A stretch of 64,000 nt of DNA, from the NCBI GenBank assembly GCA_030684815.1, contig JAUXXQ010000024.1, forward strand, positions 26,749-90,748, read 5' to 3'. The notes beneath the pieces are model-generated. The model saw nothing but the letters and a program-made list of their open reading frames with translations. It was not told where the DNA came from and ran no database searches. Shown piece by piece: positions 43,711 to 53,600 of this stretch. Numbering within the stretch: position 1 is the first letter of the stretch; the number at the start of each line of letters is the position of its first letter. The position numbers were made by a program, and so were the translations under genes. The stretch is from Methylobacter sp. Its GTDB lineage: Bacteria; Pseudomonadota; Gammaproteobacteria; Methylococcales; Methylomonadaceae.

Positions 43711-45909
43711 TTAACCTGACACTTTAATTTGGCCTTGTTTTAAGGCGCTGAGGACGTGTTCTTTAGCGCCATCGGCGACTATGCGCCCACTGTCCATAAT
43801 AATAAGCCGGTCAACCAGGCTTAACAGCGAGGTGCGGTGGGTGACAAGTAATAATGTTTTATTGTCGAGATGTTGGGTCAAGCGTTGTTTAAAGCCATCT
43901 TCGGTGCTGTTGTCCATGGAATTGGTCGGTTCGTCCATCACATAAATCGGCGGCGAAAGCAGCAATGACCGCGCTACTGCAATGCTTTGCCGCTGTCCGC
44001 CCGATAATATCCGCCCCCTTTCCCCAACCGGCATGTCGAAGCCTTCCGGGTGTTTGTCGACAAAATGGGTCGCGCCTGAGATCTGTGCGGCCTGCAAAAT
44101 CATGGCGTCATCGGCATAGCGCGCACCCAACGTGATATTGTCTTTGACGCTGCCGTACATCAACGAAATGTCTTGCGGCACATAGCCGATTTGCCGGCGC
44201 AAGTCGGACGGGTCAATTTGGCGAATGTCGGTGCCATCGATCAAAATCGCGCCTTCCTGCACTTGATAAAAGCCCAGCAGCAACTTTTCCAATGTGGTTT
44301 TCCCCGACCCAATTCGGCCTAAAACAGCAACACGTTCACCGGGTTTGATTTTAAACGAAACTTCTTCCAACGCTTTTGTCTGTTGGTTAGGGTAACTGAA
44401 CGACACGTTTTTAAATTCGATACCGCCTTTGAATTTTGGGCGGTGCAAATATTGTTTATGCTCTTCCCGTTCGACCGGTTGGTTCATTAATACTCTTAAT
44501 GATTCGAGGGCGGTGCGCGCCGAATCGTAGCGCGTCAGCAGTGAAGCCACTTTGCCGATAGGGCTGAGGGCGTGGCGAATCAGAATGGTGCAGGCGATTA
44601 ACCCCCCCATGGTGAGTTCGCCCTCGGTAATCAGGTAGACCGCATAAACAACCACGGTGACATGGGTCATGCGTTGTAGAAAGGTGGTGAAATTAATGGC
44701 GAATGATGAGTAAAAGCGCGATTTCAAACTGAGCTTGCTCATCTGTCCGACGGTTTCCTCCCATTTTTTTTGCGACTGGCCTTCAGCCCCCGTGCCCTTA
44801 ATTGTTTCCAGGTTGGCTAAGGCTTCGTAAAGTGTTGCGCCTTTTTGCGAAGAAAAACGTGATAATTCTTTAGTGATTTTTTTCAGTGGCCGCTGAATTA
44901 AATAGCCGCCAAAAATGGCGATAGGGATGACGACGATGGGGATATAAACCATATCGCCTGCGAGATACCAAATCACCACTAAAAATAAAACCGCAAAAGG
45001 CAAATCGATCAGCGCGGTGAGTGTGGCTGAGGTTAAAAACTCCCTAAACGATTCAAACTCATTGAAATTATTGGCAAATACGCCGATCGAAGGTGGGCGG
45101 GATTCCATTTTTATGCCCATGATGCGTTCAAATAGCGTGGCCGATAAAATAATTTCCGCGCGTTTACTGGCGGTGTCGATAAAATAACTGCGCAACGCCT
45201 TCATGATAAATTCAAAAACATAAACGATGCTAATCCCTATCGCCAGCACCCACAGCGTTTCCAACGCATGGTTCGGCACCACCCGGTCATAGACATTCAT
45301 CACGAAAAGCGGGGTGCTGACAGCAAACAAATTGACCAGCAAAGAAGCCAGCAGCACCTCGGTATAAATAGGCCATGACTTAAACACCACATCCCAGAAC
45401 CAATGTATGGTTTTCGGTGCCCGGATTTCATCGGAACGGTTATCAAATTGATGTTGTTCCTGGACAAAAAACACCGAGCCGGTGTAGTTGTCCGCCAGCT
45501 CTTTAAGGCTGACGGTTTTGATGCCGTCCTGGATTTCCGGTAACAATATAGTGCAGTTGTCGCCTTCTCGGCTGATAAGGATGCAGGCCTGGGCATCGTT
45601 TAGCAGCAACACTGCCGGTAACACCAAACTGGAAATCCGTTCCAACGGCCTTGACACCAAGCCCGCCGATAAACCCGCCCGCTGTGCCGCGCGCGGAAAC
45701 AAAGCCGGCGTTAATTTATTGTTTTCCAACGGCAGGCCAGCCGTTAACGCATCCGCCGAATGCGGATTATGCAGCAGCTTGCATAAGGCAATTAAGGCTT
45801 GCAGTAACGGGTCATTAAGTGGAGCCTCAACTGACGGTTCTGTCGTGTTGGTTTTGGAAAGGGTAGGCAGGGAAGGTGTAGAAAGGCTTTCTAAGACGCT
45901 GGTAGTCAT
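43711..45909 (-). CDS. Type I secretion ABC transporter (LapB/LssB family)
   Basis: A 732-residue exporter. The N-terminal C39-like domain (about 30-150) has lost the protease catalytic Cys, as in LapB. It is followed by six membrane helices (about 170-450) and an ATPase with Walker A GRIGSGKTT, signature LSGGQRQSIAVARSLL and Walker B YVMDEPT. This class exports large RTX adhesins that have a retention domain. No such adhesin and no lapD/lapG is in the window. Two small genes lie divergent to it. Confidence 0.92.
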   Translation of the reverse strand: MTTSVLESLSTPSLPTLSKTNTTEPSVEAPLNDPLLQALIALCKLLHNPHSADALTAGLPLENNKLTPALFPRAAQRAGLSAGLVSRPLERISSLVLPAVLLLNDAQACILISREGDNCTILLPEIQDGIKTVSLKELADNYTGSVFFVQEQHQFDNRSDEIRAPKTIHWFWDVVFKSWPIYTEVLLASLLVNLFAVSTPLFVMNVYDRVVPNHALETLWVLAIGISIVYVFEFIMKALRSYFIDTASKRAEIILSATLFERIMGIKMESRPPSIGVFANNFNEFESFREFLTSATLTALIDLPFAVLFLVVIWYLAGDMVYIPIVVIPIAIFGGYLIQRPLKKITKELSRFSSQKGATLYEALANLETIKGTGAEGQSQKKWEETVGQMSKLSLKSRFYSSFAINFTTFLQRMTHVTVVVYAVYLITEGELTMGGLIACTILIRHALSPIGKVASLLTRYDSARTALESLRVLMNQPVEREEHKQYLHRPKFKGGIEFKNVSFSYPNQQTKALEEVSFKIKPGERVAVLGRIGSGKTTLEKLLLGFYQVQEGAILIDGTDIRQIDPSDLRRQIGYVPQDISLMYGSVKDNITLGARYADDAMILQAAQISGATHFVDKHPEGFDMPVGERGRILSGGQRQSIAVARSLLLSPPIYVMDEPTNSMDNSTEDGFKQRLTQHLDNKTLLLVTHRTSLLSLVDRLIIMDSGRIVADGAKEHVLSALKQGQIKVSG

Positions 45910-46019
45910 AGTTGTTTAAGTGTTGATAGGGTGGTCAAATAATTGAAGCTATACAAAATTTATACTCGTCAATTAGAATAGCACAATATCTGATATTTGG
46001 AATTTAAGGGAGCAATAAC

Positions 46020-46361
46020 ATGCCTTATGCACTACAAGACGATGCTGGAAAGATTTTAGCCCTTTACGAACAGCAAGAAGACATTAATGCGCAATGGCTG
46101 GATGATAACGCCCCCGCTGTCGTTAGTTTTAAACAAAACTTGTTGGTGTCCGCTAAAACAGCACAGCAACTGGCATCGTCTGATATGGAACTTATCCGGG
46201 TGCTTGAGGATGTGGTCGAATTATTGATTAAAAAACAAATTTTCGTCTTTACCGACTTGCCTGAATTTGCCCAAGCCAAGCTGTCAAAACGACAAAAAAT
46301 GCGTAGCGATATGGTGTCGCTGACCTCGCTTATCGGCAATGATGATGACGGTATTTTTTAA
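46020..46361 (+). CDS. Small conserved protein divergent from type I secretion genes (113 aa)
   Basis: A 113-residue soluble protein. The central block MELIRVLEDVVELLIKKQIFVFTDLPEFAQAKLSKRQKMR is typical of a small family sometimes annotated, misleadingly, as 'tryptophan synthase beta subunit-like'; I recall this with moderate certainty. It has no enzyme motif. TTAAGGGAGCAATAAC precedes the ATG. It is divergent from lapB and precedes a probable secreted small protein. Function is unknown. Confidence 0.68.
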   Translation: MPYALQDDAGKILALYEQQEDINAQWLDDNAPAVVSFKQNLLVSAKTAQQLASSDMELIRVLEDVVELLIKKQIFVFTDLPEFAQAKLSKRQKMRSDMVSLTSLIGNDDDGIF

Positions 46362-46518
46362 AATCGTACCTTAGTACCATTGATGGTAGTCTGTTAAAAA
46401 ACTATGATAATCCTCAGCTAAAACTTTATTAACATTCAAAAAATATTTGCTTTTTCTGTCCCCAATCCACCCAGAAAATCAGGGCTTGAGGAAGTAAGGC
46501 CAATTAACGGAGAATATC

Positions 46519-46770
46519 ATGATGAACATTCCCTCAGAAGAACCGGAATCATTAAATTTGGCTGATTTATTAGTCGATGACGGTAATGATGCATTAAGCG
46601 AATACCTCAGAATATCAGTGTCGAATGATGGCAGTGGTGCCACCGTCACCGTTTCGACGACAGATGAACAGCCAGTTGTTTATAGCTCGACATTTCACGG
46701 ATCCACCGCAACTGATTTGTCGGGAATTTTGGCCGAGATTATCGATTGTAGTGACGAATCATCACTATGA
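46519..46770 (+). CDS. Short protein resembling a type I secretion C-terminal target domain
   Basis: An 83-residue, very acidic protein. LADLLVDDGNDALSEYLRIS and the following SNDGSGATVTVSTTDEQPVV resemble the end of RTX/Lap-type adhesins (the VC_A0849-type C-terminal target: a 'dYl..s..g..t.i.v...g.' strand pair followed by a hydrophobic helix, here LSGILAEIID). Here this signal stands alone, without repeats or an adhesin body. It has a Shine-Dalgarno (ACGGAG) and its own terminator, so it is probably a real gene. It may be a secreted small protein or the remnant of a large adhesin gene. Confidence 0.55.
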   Translation: MMNIPSEEPESLNLADLLVDDGNDALSEYLRISVSNDGSGATVTVSTTDEQPVVYSSTFHGSTATDLSGILAEIIDCSDESSL

Positions 46771-46837
46771 TAACCCCTACATTAATCGGCAAAAGGTGTG
46801 TTAGTGGATAAGCGGTGTAAGGCTATGGCGGAATGTA

Positions 46838-46863
46838 AGCCGGTCATTTGACCGGCTTTTTTT
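46838..46863 (+). terminator. Rho-independent terminator
   Basis: AGCCGGTC-ATTT-GACCGGCT is followed by seven T. It ends the transcript of the small gene at 46519-46770. From here to the tRNAs (46864-47286) I see no gene. Confidence 0.9.
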
Positions 46864-47286
46864 GTGGCGGGACATCAGCAATGATTGAAAGCGGTGCGGA
46901 AGATAGGGCAAAGTCGGCAAGAAAACCGAGATTGTCTTTCAAAGGTAATCGCTAATTTCCACAGATAGCGGCATAGGGTTACTGATATGTAACCATTTAT
47001 CAGGGCGCCAACTTCCAATTTGCTCATTCTGAGTAAATTACTGGACGCAAAAACGTAATCAATATATGGCTTTCGTGTTAAGCGTGGGCTCTATTTTTTG
47101 CAGATCATGATCATCAAAGGGATGTGATTTCTCGGAAATGGCCTTAGTTGGCTTGCGTACTTTATTTGAACAGATTACGCGTCAATGTATCGACCATTTT
47201 GCATCAATACAGAAATCGGCGTGACTGCTCAGGGCAGTAGATTTAGCTTGAAAGTTGACCAGAGGTTGACCCGAAAAATTTCAGGC

Positions 47287-47320
47287 AAAAAAAGGGCTTA
47301 GATTCTACTCTAAGCCCTTG
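47287..47320 (-). terminator. Terminator of the tRNA transcript
   Basis: On the minus strand AAGGGCTTAGA and its complement form a stem followed by a run of seven T, directly downstream of the tRNA-Asn 3' end. Confidence 0.85.
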
Positions 47321-47327
47321 ATTTGTT

Positions 47328-47403
47328 TGGCTCCCCCGGACGGGCTCGAACCGCCGACCTAATGATTAACAGTCATCCGCTCTACCGACTGAGCTACAGG
47401 GGA
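47328..47403 (-). tRNA. tRNA-Asn (anticodon GTT)
   Basis: 76 bases with encoded CCA. Acceptor TCCCCTG pairs with CGGGGGA, D arm TAGCTCAGTCGGTAGAGC, anticodon loop CTGTTAA (anticodon GTT) and TPsiC loop GGTTCGAGCC are all present. Confidence 0.97.
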
Positions 47404-47421
47404 ATAATCTTTAATTTAACA

Positions 47422-47498
47422 TGGCGCGCCTGGAGAGATTCGAACTCCCGACCGCTCGGTTCGTAGCCGAGTACTCTATCCAGCTGAGCTACAGGCGC
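47422..47498 (-). tRNA. tRNA-Arg (anticodon ACG)
   Basis: 77 bases with encoded CCA. Acceptor GCGCCTG pairs with CAGGCGC, D arm TAGCTCAGCTGGATAGAGT, anticodon loop CTACGAA (anticodon ACG, read as ICG) and TPsiC loop AGTTCGAATC. It lies 18 bases upstream of tRNA-Asn and is probably cotranscribed with it. Confidence 0.97.
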
Positions 47499-47499
47499 C

Positions 47500-47530
47500 G
47501 TGCTAAGATTCGTATTATGAATCTTAGCAC
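47500..47530. repeat. Perfect 12-bp palindrome abutting tRNA-Arg
   Basis: GTGCTAAGATTC and its exact complement flank GTATTAT. It begins one base beyond the 5' end of tRNA-Arg. The rest of the gap to 47989 holds a short TGTACAT-C-ATGTACA palindrome (47759-47773) and no gene that I can support. Confidence 0.8.
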
Positions 47531-47989
47531 GGTATCTGTCAACTAAATAATCAGCAATTCTCATTATGAAAGCAATCGCCTAAAATGGCGTATCGGTTTT
47601 GATTGATAGTAGCTTTAGAATCGGATGTCTTGATGTTTACATGTTATTTCTTGGCACGCTGAGGTAGGGCAGGTAACTGTCCACACATAAATGTGCACGG
47701 CCAATCAGCGGCCTGGCAGTCGTCCCTAACCAAGTGTGGAACTGGGGCATCCGCCCTATGTACATCATGTACACAAGGCGTTACTATCGTTTGCGCTTGA
47801 TATTGGTGTAATAGTCAGCATGAAGCGGTAAAAGTCAGCCTGTTTAGGGTCGCCTATTAACCTGTTTCTCGCCCACATAGGTAAGGAGCTATCGGAATGA
47901 CTGTCCGTAGGCACTTGTGTATAAAAGGTGGGCGCAGCTCACGGGAGCGTGAGAAAACTTCAAAATAAACTTGGAACAAAGGAAATCTA

Positions 47990-48904
47990 ATGAGAGCCCT
48001 ATCGCTGTTTACTTTATTCGTGGTCTCGGTGCAAACCCTGGCCTCCAGCGCTTTGCCGGTTAAAGAAATCACTACCGGCGTGTATGTACATGTTGGTAAA
48101 CATCAATTCCCTGACAGCAAAAACCACGGCGAAATTGCTAATTTGGGCTTTATTGTCGGACAAAAATGCGTGGCGGTCATCGATAGCGGCGGCAATCCTG
48201 AGCAGGGTTTGGCGTTAAAGAAAGCCGTCAGTGAAAGCACGCAAACGCCGATTTGTTATGTGATCAACACCCATGTCCACCCCGACCATATTTACGGCAA
48301 TAGCGTGTTTAAAGCGGCCGGGGTTAAATTTGTCGGGCATCATAAATTGGCCGCCGCCATGGCGGTGCGCGGTTCATACTATAAGGATAAAGCCGCCGAT
48401 CAATGGGGCGTGAAATTGACTGCCGACGATTTAATTGCGCCTGACATCGAAGTTAAAGACAGTTTGATGCTGGAGTTGGGCGGGCGCACGTTAACCCTGA
48501 AAGCCCATGCTACCGCGCATACCGACAACGATTTAAGTGTTTATGATGAAACAACCCATACCCTCTGGTTGGGGGATTTATTGTTTACCGAGCATGTACC
48601 CACACTGGACGGCAGTTTAAAAGGCTGGCTTGCGGAAATTGCGCAACTTGAACAACAATCGTTCCGTTATGTGATTCCTGGGCACGGCGATGTTGTCACC
48701 GATTGGCCGCAAAGTATGCAGGCGCAAAAGCATTACCTGACTTTGTTGCAGACCGAAATTCGCGCCGCCATTAAAAAAGGCCGGCATTTGGAAGATGCAG
48801 TAAAAACCGTGGGCTATTCCGAGAAAAACAATTGGGCATTGTTTGATTATTATCACCGCAAAAACGTCAGCACGGCTTTTGCTGAACTGGAATGGGAAGA
48901 TTAA
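47990..48904 (+). CDS. Quinoprotein-associated zinc metallohydrolase (MBL fold, SoxH-like)
   Basis: A 304-residue exported metallo-beta-lactamase-fold protein. After a signal peptide (ALSLFTLFVVSVQTLASSA) come the metal motif NTHVHPDHIYGN (HxHxDH), a later His in LKAHATAHTDNDLSVY and GDLLF, and PGHGDVV. It matches the group that accompanies PQQ dehydrogenases and SoxYZ-like carriers ('quinoprotein relay' metallohydrolases). Its substrate is unknown. The neighbour downstream is the carrier protein, supporting the assignment over a true beta-lactamase. Confidence 0.85.
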   Translation: MRALSLFTLFVVSVQTLASSALPVKEITTGVYVHVGKHQFPDSKNHGEIANLGFIVGQKCVAVIDSGGNPEQGLALKKAVSESTQTPICYVINTHVHPDHIYGNSVFKAAGVKFVGHHKLAAAMAVRGSYYKDKAADQWGVKLTADDLIAPDIEVKDSLMLELGGRTLTLKAHATAHTDNDLSVYDETTHTLWLGDLLFTEHVPTLDGSLKGWLAEIAQLEQQSFRYVIPGHGDVVTDWPQSMQAQKHYLTLLQTEIRAAIKKGRHLEDAVKTVGYSEKNNWALFDYYHRKNVSTAFAELEWED

Positions 48905-48955
48905 CCGGCTTTTTTTTCAATAGCCAGTAACGTTAAAACAACAGAGGAAACGACT

Positions 48956-49789
48956 ATGAAATACCCAAAACTATTACCGGCCATTTTCATCGCCACCCTA
49001 TTGCCGATTGCCGCTATCGCCGCCGAAGACGAAACACGGTGGAATAAAGTGTTGAAACCCGAATTTTTTGCCCAGCAAACGCTGGAAGAATCGGATAAGG
49101 TCATCACATTGGAAGCGCCGGTGCGCGCCGAAGACCCGTCCTTGGTGCCGATTAAAGTCAGCAGTAAAATCAAACAAAGCCAGGATCGCTACATTAAAAA
49201 AATTAGTGTATTCGTCGACAATAACCCTTATCCCTACGTCGGCGAATTTGAGTTCACCCCGGAAAGCGGCAAAGCCGATATTGCGATGCGTATCCGCGTC
49301 AATACCAACAGCTATATCCGCGCTATTGCGCAGATGAATGACGGCACATCGACCATGACTAAAACGTTTGTCAAAGCCAGCGGCGGTTGTTCCGCGCCGG
49401 TCGGTGCCAATTTGGATGAAGCCATGACGCGCTTGGGGAAGATGAAGTTTAAAATGGAGGGCGATGTGAAAGTCGGAGAACCCAATTCGGTGCAATTAAT
49501 GATTAGCCATCCCAACGTGACCGGGATGCAAATGGATCAAGTGACGCGTTTTGTCAAAAAGTCGCATTTTGTTAAACAGGTCAAGGTATCGTTTAATGAT
49601 AAAGCCATTTTGACTGCCAAAACTGATATTGCCATTAGTTCAGATCCTAATTTCAGGTTCTATTTTGTGCCGGAAAAAGCGGGCACTTTAACAGCTGAAG
49701 TGACCGATACATCCTGCGAAACGCCAACTGACAGAAGCGTTTGTACGGGTGGTAATACCTATACCGAGACCTTTAAAATTCAGCCATAA
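48956..49789 (+). CDS. Quinoprotein dehydrogenase-associated SoxYZ-like carrier
   Basis: A 277-residue periplasmic fusion. After a signal peptide (LLPAIFIATLLPIAAIAA) comes a SoxY-like domain ending in the Cys-bearing ASGGCSAPVGAN near residue 142, then a SoxZ-like domain (about 165-275). In Sox systems the SoxY Cys carries sulfur intermediates. In this family the partner is a PQQ alcohol dehydrogenase, and the role is not settled. It lies 51 bases after the metallohydrolase gene. No dehydrogenase or cytochrome is adjacent. Confidence 0.88.
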   Translation: MKYPKLLPAIFIATLLPIAAIAAEDETRWNKVLKPEFFAQQTLEESDKVITLEAPVRAEDPSLVPIKVSSKIKQSQDRYIKKISVFVDNNPYPYVGEFEFTPESGKADIAMRIRVNTNSYIRAIAQMNDGTSTMTKTFVKASGGCSAPVGANLDEAMTRLGKMKFKMEGDVKVGEPNSVQLMISHPNVTGMQMDQVTRFVKKSHFVKQVKVSFNDKAILTAKTDIAISSDPNFRFYFVPEKAGTLTAEVTDTSCETPTDRSVCTGGNTYTETFKIQP

Positions 49790-49862
49790 TGTATTTTTTA
49801 GCGTGACGTTTTCCCTTATTTTAGCCGGGGAGGGCGTTTATTTTTTCAACGGGGAGACAATT

Positions 49863-50348
49863 ATGAAGATGAAATATCAGTTTTATTTAAGCGGTTTGAT
49901 GATGCTTGTCAGTGCGACGGCAATGGCCGATGATGCTGCTATCGATGCCTGCCGCAAGGCTGCCAGCGAGATTGCCAAAGGCGAAACCGTTAAAATCAAA
50001 TTGGAACAGAAAAAAGGCCTGGCTGTTTATGAAATCGAAATTAAAGACGCCGACGGCAGTGAGTGGGAGTTCAAATGCGATAAAGCCAGCGGAAAAATAG
50101 TCGAAACAGAACGGGAACTGCCCAGTGCCGATCATCCGGCGTTTGCCGCGCTGAAAAAAATCGACGAAGCGGAAGCGCGTAAAATCGCCTTGGCTGCCCA
50201 TCCTGGTACGATCACTAAAGTTGAGTATGAAATCGAAGCCGACGGTACGCCGACTTATGAGTTCGATATTAAGATGGAAGACGGACGCAAAATGGAAGTT
50301 GAGGTGGATGCGGCGACCGGAAAAATTATAAAAGCCGAGGAAGATTAA
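49863..50348 (+). CDS. PepSY domain protein (two PepSY copies)
   Basis: A 161-residue exported protein. The signal peptide (YLSGLMMLVSATAMA) is followed by two PepSY domains, each ending in the DxxTGKI pattern: DKASGKIVETE near 92 and DAATGKIIKAEED at the C-terminus. PepSY domains are small periplasmic modules, often near metal or redox sensors. The ATG at 49863 follows GGGGAGAC, which decides the start. It may be cotranscribed with the carrier gene 73 bases upstream. Confidence 0.85.
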   Translation: MKMKYQFYLSGLMMLVSATAMADDAAIDACRKAASEIAKGETVKIKLEQKKGLAVYEIEIKDADGSEWEFKCDKASGKIVETERELPSADHPAFAALKKIDEAEARKIALAAHPGTITKVEYEIEADGTPTYEFDIKMEDGRKMEVEVDAATGKIIKAEED

Positions 50349-50365
50349 GCGGCTTGGTTGCTGCT

Positions 50366-50398
50366 AGACCTTCCAGGTTTTAAAAACCTGGAAGGTCT
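50366..50398. repeat. Family A palindrome
   Basis: AGACCTTCCAGGTTTT and its complement form a perfect 16-base inverted repeat just after the PepSY gene. Confidence 0.9.
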
Positions 50399-50470
50399 GC
50401 ATATCAGCCCCAACGGCGAAAATGATAGATGATAACAAACACAAATCTGATTTTTTTGGTAAAAAATAAA

Positions 50471-50528
50471 GTCCACGAAAATCACGAAAGGCACGAAAAT
50501 TTCGTGTTTTTTCGTGTCTTTCGTGGAC
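50471..50528. repeat. Family D inverted repeat
   Basis: GTCCACGAAAATCACGAAAG pairs with CTTTCGTGGAC-type right arm, with inner GCACGAAAA/TTTTCGTG arms. Confidence 0.8.
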
Positions 50529-50594
50529 AATTATTTGGGTGTTATCCGGGTTTTATGTTTTAGTTACCCGTCTTTCAGAAAAAACAGGTTCATC

Positions 50595-50632
50595 AAAAAG
50601 GGCTCGAAGTTATAAACTTCGAGCCCTTTTTG
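50595..50632. terminator. Bidirectional terminator
   Basis: AAAAAGGGCTCGAAGTT and its complement around ATA give a long stem flanked by A-run and T-run. It can terminate both the PepSY transcript and the PEPCK-like gene transcript (minus strand), whose stop codon is 10 bases away. Confidence 0.88.
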
Positions 50633-50641
50633 GTTTCAGAC

Positions 50642-53600
50642 CTATGCGTAGGGGTGGTGTACCCAATCCGCGCCCAAGGTGCCTTGCAGTTGTTGCAGGT
50701 AGGCCGGGTCGTTGATTTCGGCCAGTTTGCGTTCTGCCGCTTCGAGTTTTTGCTCCAGTTCAGCGCGGATATCGGCGTTATCCTGTTCGGTTTTGCTCAG
50801 GTGCTGCTCGATATAGCTTTTGTGCTGCTGCCAAAGTTGGCTGTCGCGTTGTTGCTTGATGTCGAGGCGTTGCTGATACCAGTCGCTTTGCAGCAAATAA
50901 TCGCGGTCGAACAAGCCGCGAATGGCCGGATCGCTGATGGTTTTGCCCATATAGTGACCCTCAGCCATGATGTGCAGTAGCGCTTTTAACGGCGGGCAGG
51001 CATCGTGGACGGAGCTGTCCTGAATATACAGCTGCGCGACCCGTTGCTGTGCCTCATAAACATTATCGATGCCGTCGACATAGCTGGCCAGATCCTGGGT
51101 CTCCGGTTTCAGTATGGCCTCGTCGAAGACGGCGGTCGGGTAATCGAACATTTTGCCGAAATTGGTATGTACAAAGCGTTCGGTAATGCGATAGCCCAAA
51201 CGGCTTTGATAGACGGTACGGCCTTCGTAGTCAAAATCTTCCAGTTTTTCCAGCTGCCCTTGTTCAATCAAATACTGCGGATCGCGTTGGGCGACCGGCA
51301 GGCGCGACCAGATTTCAGGAATCAGCAGGCTGATGTCGTGGTCGATGCGGCGCTTAGAACCTATGTAACCGGCGGCCGTGGAAAAACCGTGGTAGCCGCA
51401 CAGGATGAAAGAAACCAGCGCGCTGTTCAGGTCGGCGGTAGCCGATACGGCGTTGAACGGGCCTTTGGTCAGTGCGCCTTCGGAACCGGCGCCGGTGGTC
51501 GATGGCGATTTTCCGGTCAGGCTGCAAATAAAATCCATAAATAATTCAGGCAGTTCCTGATAATGGATGGGGTTGTAAATAGCCAATGGCCGGATGCCCG
51601 CTTCGGGTTCGGCGGGATTATTGCGGCGTCCGGTCAACACTTCGTTAACCGGAAAATAAACGGTTTGGTCGGCATCAAGCCCCCGCGCCAAACGGGTGGA
51701 AGTTTCGGCAATATAGCGCTGTTTGGGGTCGGCTATATCCGGGCGCAGTTGCAAATAACGCACGTTGAGGCTGGGTTTGCCGTCAACCAGACGCGGGTGC
51801 GCGGAGGAGACGAAATAGTCGCCTTCTTTGCCGTGCGAGGCCTGACGGATGACGTGTTGCATCGGTTCGCTGAAGTTGTCGAAGTTAATCACATCTTCGA
51901 TAAATTCGCGGGCATCTTCTGGGGTCAGCGGTTGGAAATTGGAAATAAAATTGTCGGTACGCGAAAAATCCAGTTCGGTTTGTAAGTCGGTGCCTCGGTG
52001 GACGGCGTCGTCAGGGCGCTGAAAGAAACTGTGTTCGCAGTTTTCGACCAGTTTGACGCTGGGGTTTTTATAGTCGGGGTTCAGGCCGGTCAGATAATGG
52101 CTCGGTACTACGGCGGACGCGGAAATGTCGTCTTCCATCTGCACTTTGGCCGAGGCGAGAAAATCCTGGCGCAATTTGAACACGCGCCATGCGCCTTTTT
52201 CGTCGAAGCCTATACGCAGGTAGCTGGCGATCAGCTTGCGGCCTTGAAACTTGAGTTCGTTGCCGGGGTGGCCGTTGACCATATCGACGGAGAAATGCCG
52301 GCGCCAGTCCGAACCCCATTCCTCTTTGTAGAAGCGTTTGATCATTAACGCCACGGCCAGAATATGCTGGGGAATTTTAGCCAGCCACTGGTTGTAGGCA
52401 TCGGAATATTGGGTTGCAGACGGTGTCAGCAGCTTGATGACCGAGCCTAAGGTGCGTTCGTTGCTGAGCAGCGGGCGCTGGTCGATGCCGTGCAGGGCAG
52501 GGTCGCGAAAGCGGATGGAATAATCATGCTCGAAGATTTCGGTGACGATGTTCATATCTTTGTCGAAATCGTCGACAAAGATCGCGCCGGAAATGATGGC
52601 GCCCGCTATCGATTTGGAAATTTCCGACTTGCCGCCGCCGGACACGGTGCTGGGCTTGTGGCAAAAAGTGCCTTCCTGATGGGTGCCGATCAAACGCCAG
52701 CTAGGCGCGTGGGGATGGCGTTCCAGATGGATTTTAAAGCCGTTCGGATAGATATAAGTGTGGTTGAACAGTAACTTGAGCGTTTGTGGCTTGTTGTTAT
52801 CGAGCCAGCTGATTTGCTGCTGCTGAATGTTGAATTTTGCCGTACTGGGAATATAAATGATGTCGGGATAGTGTTTGTCGACAGCGTAGCCGCCGTCTTT
52901 GTGGTCGATGACCGGTGCTAGCTGGCGGCAGACTTTGTCGAACGAATAATGGTCGGCAATATAGGAGGTGTGCGGCAAAAATATTTCGCCCAGAATAACC
53001 CGTGGGAAAGCCAGTGCGCCGCCGGAATGTTCCTCTTCACAGCCGCCGTATAGGTTGGCCGAATAGCTGATATGGGATTTTATTTCCTTTTTGCTGTAAC
53101 CGAAATAGTTGTCGGCAATGAGGGTGACAATCACGCCCTGCATGTTGCGGCACACCAGTTTAAAGGGCTGGCCGTTGTTGTACAGTTCATCTTCTTGTTG
53201 CCAGCACATGCCGTCTTTGCGTTGGCGTTCGGTCGCAGCGTCACTATGCGGCAGGCCAATATCCTTTTTCCGGCAATGCACCAGATGCGGTGCCAGGATG
53301 ATGCAGCCGGTATGGCCGGTCCAATGCTCAATATCCAAGGCGGCATCGTTTTCGGGCAGGAACGGGTTGCCCGCATTGCCGAAAATGGATTCGACAAAAT
53401 CCAGGTTGGCAACGAGCCCACCGGGCGCGAAAAAGCGCACTTCCAGGGTTTTGGCCGGCATTGAGGCGGAAATGGCCGGACTGACAATAGGCCGCAGCAG
53501 CGATGACACCCACAGTTTTGCTGTGTCGGTTTGGGCGCTGGTAAAGGGCAGGCTCAACAGATCGGCCGGCGGCATTAGCGCGGCACTGAGCAGCGCGGCG

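Noticed and set aside
47990..48904. Beta-lactamase resistance gene
   Set aside because: The HxHxDH motif is shared by the whole fold. The neighbours and N-terminus fit the quinoprotein-associated metallohydrolases.
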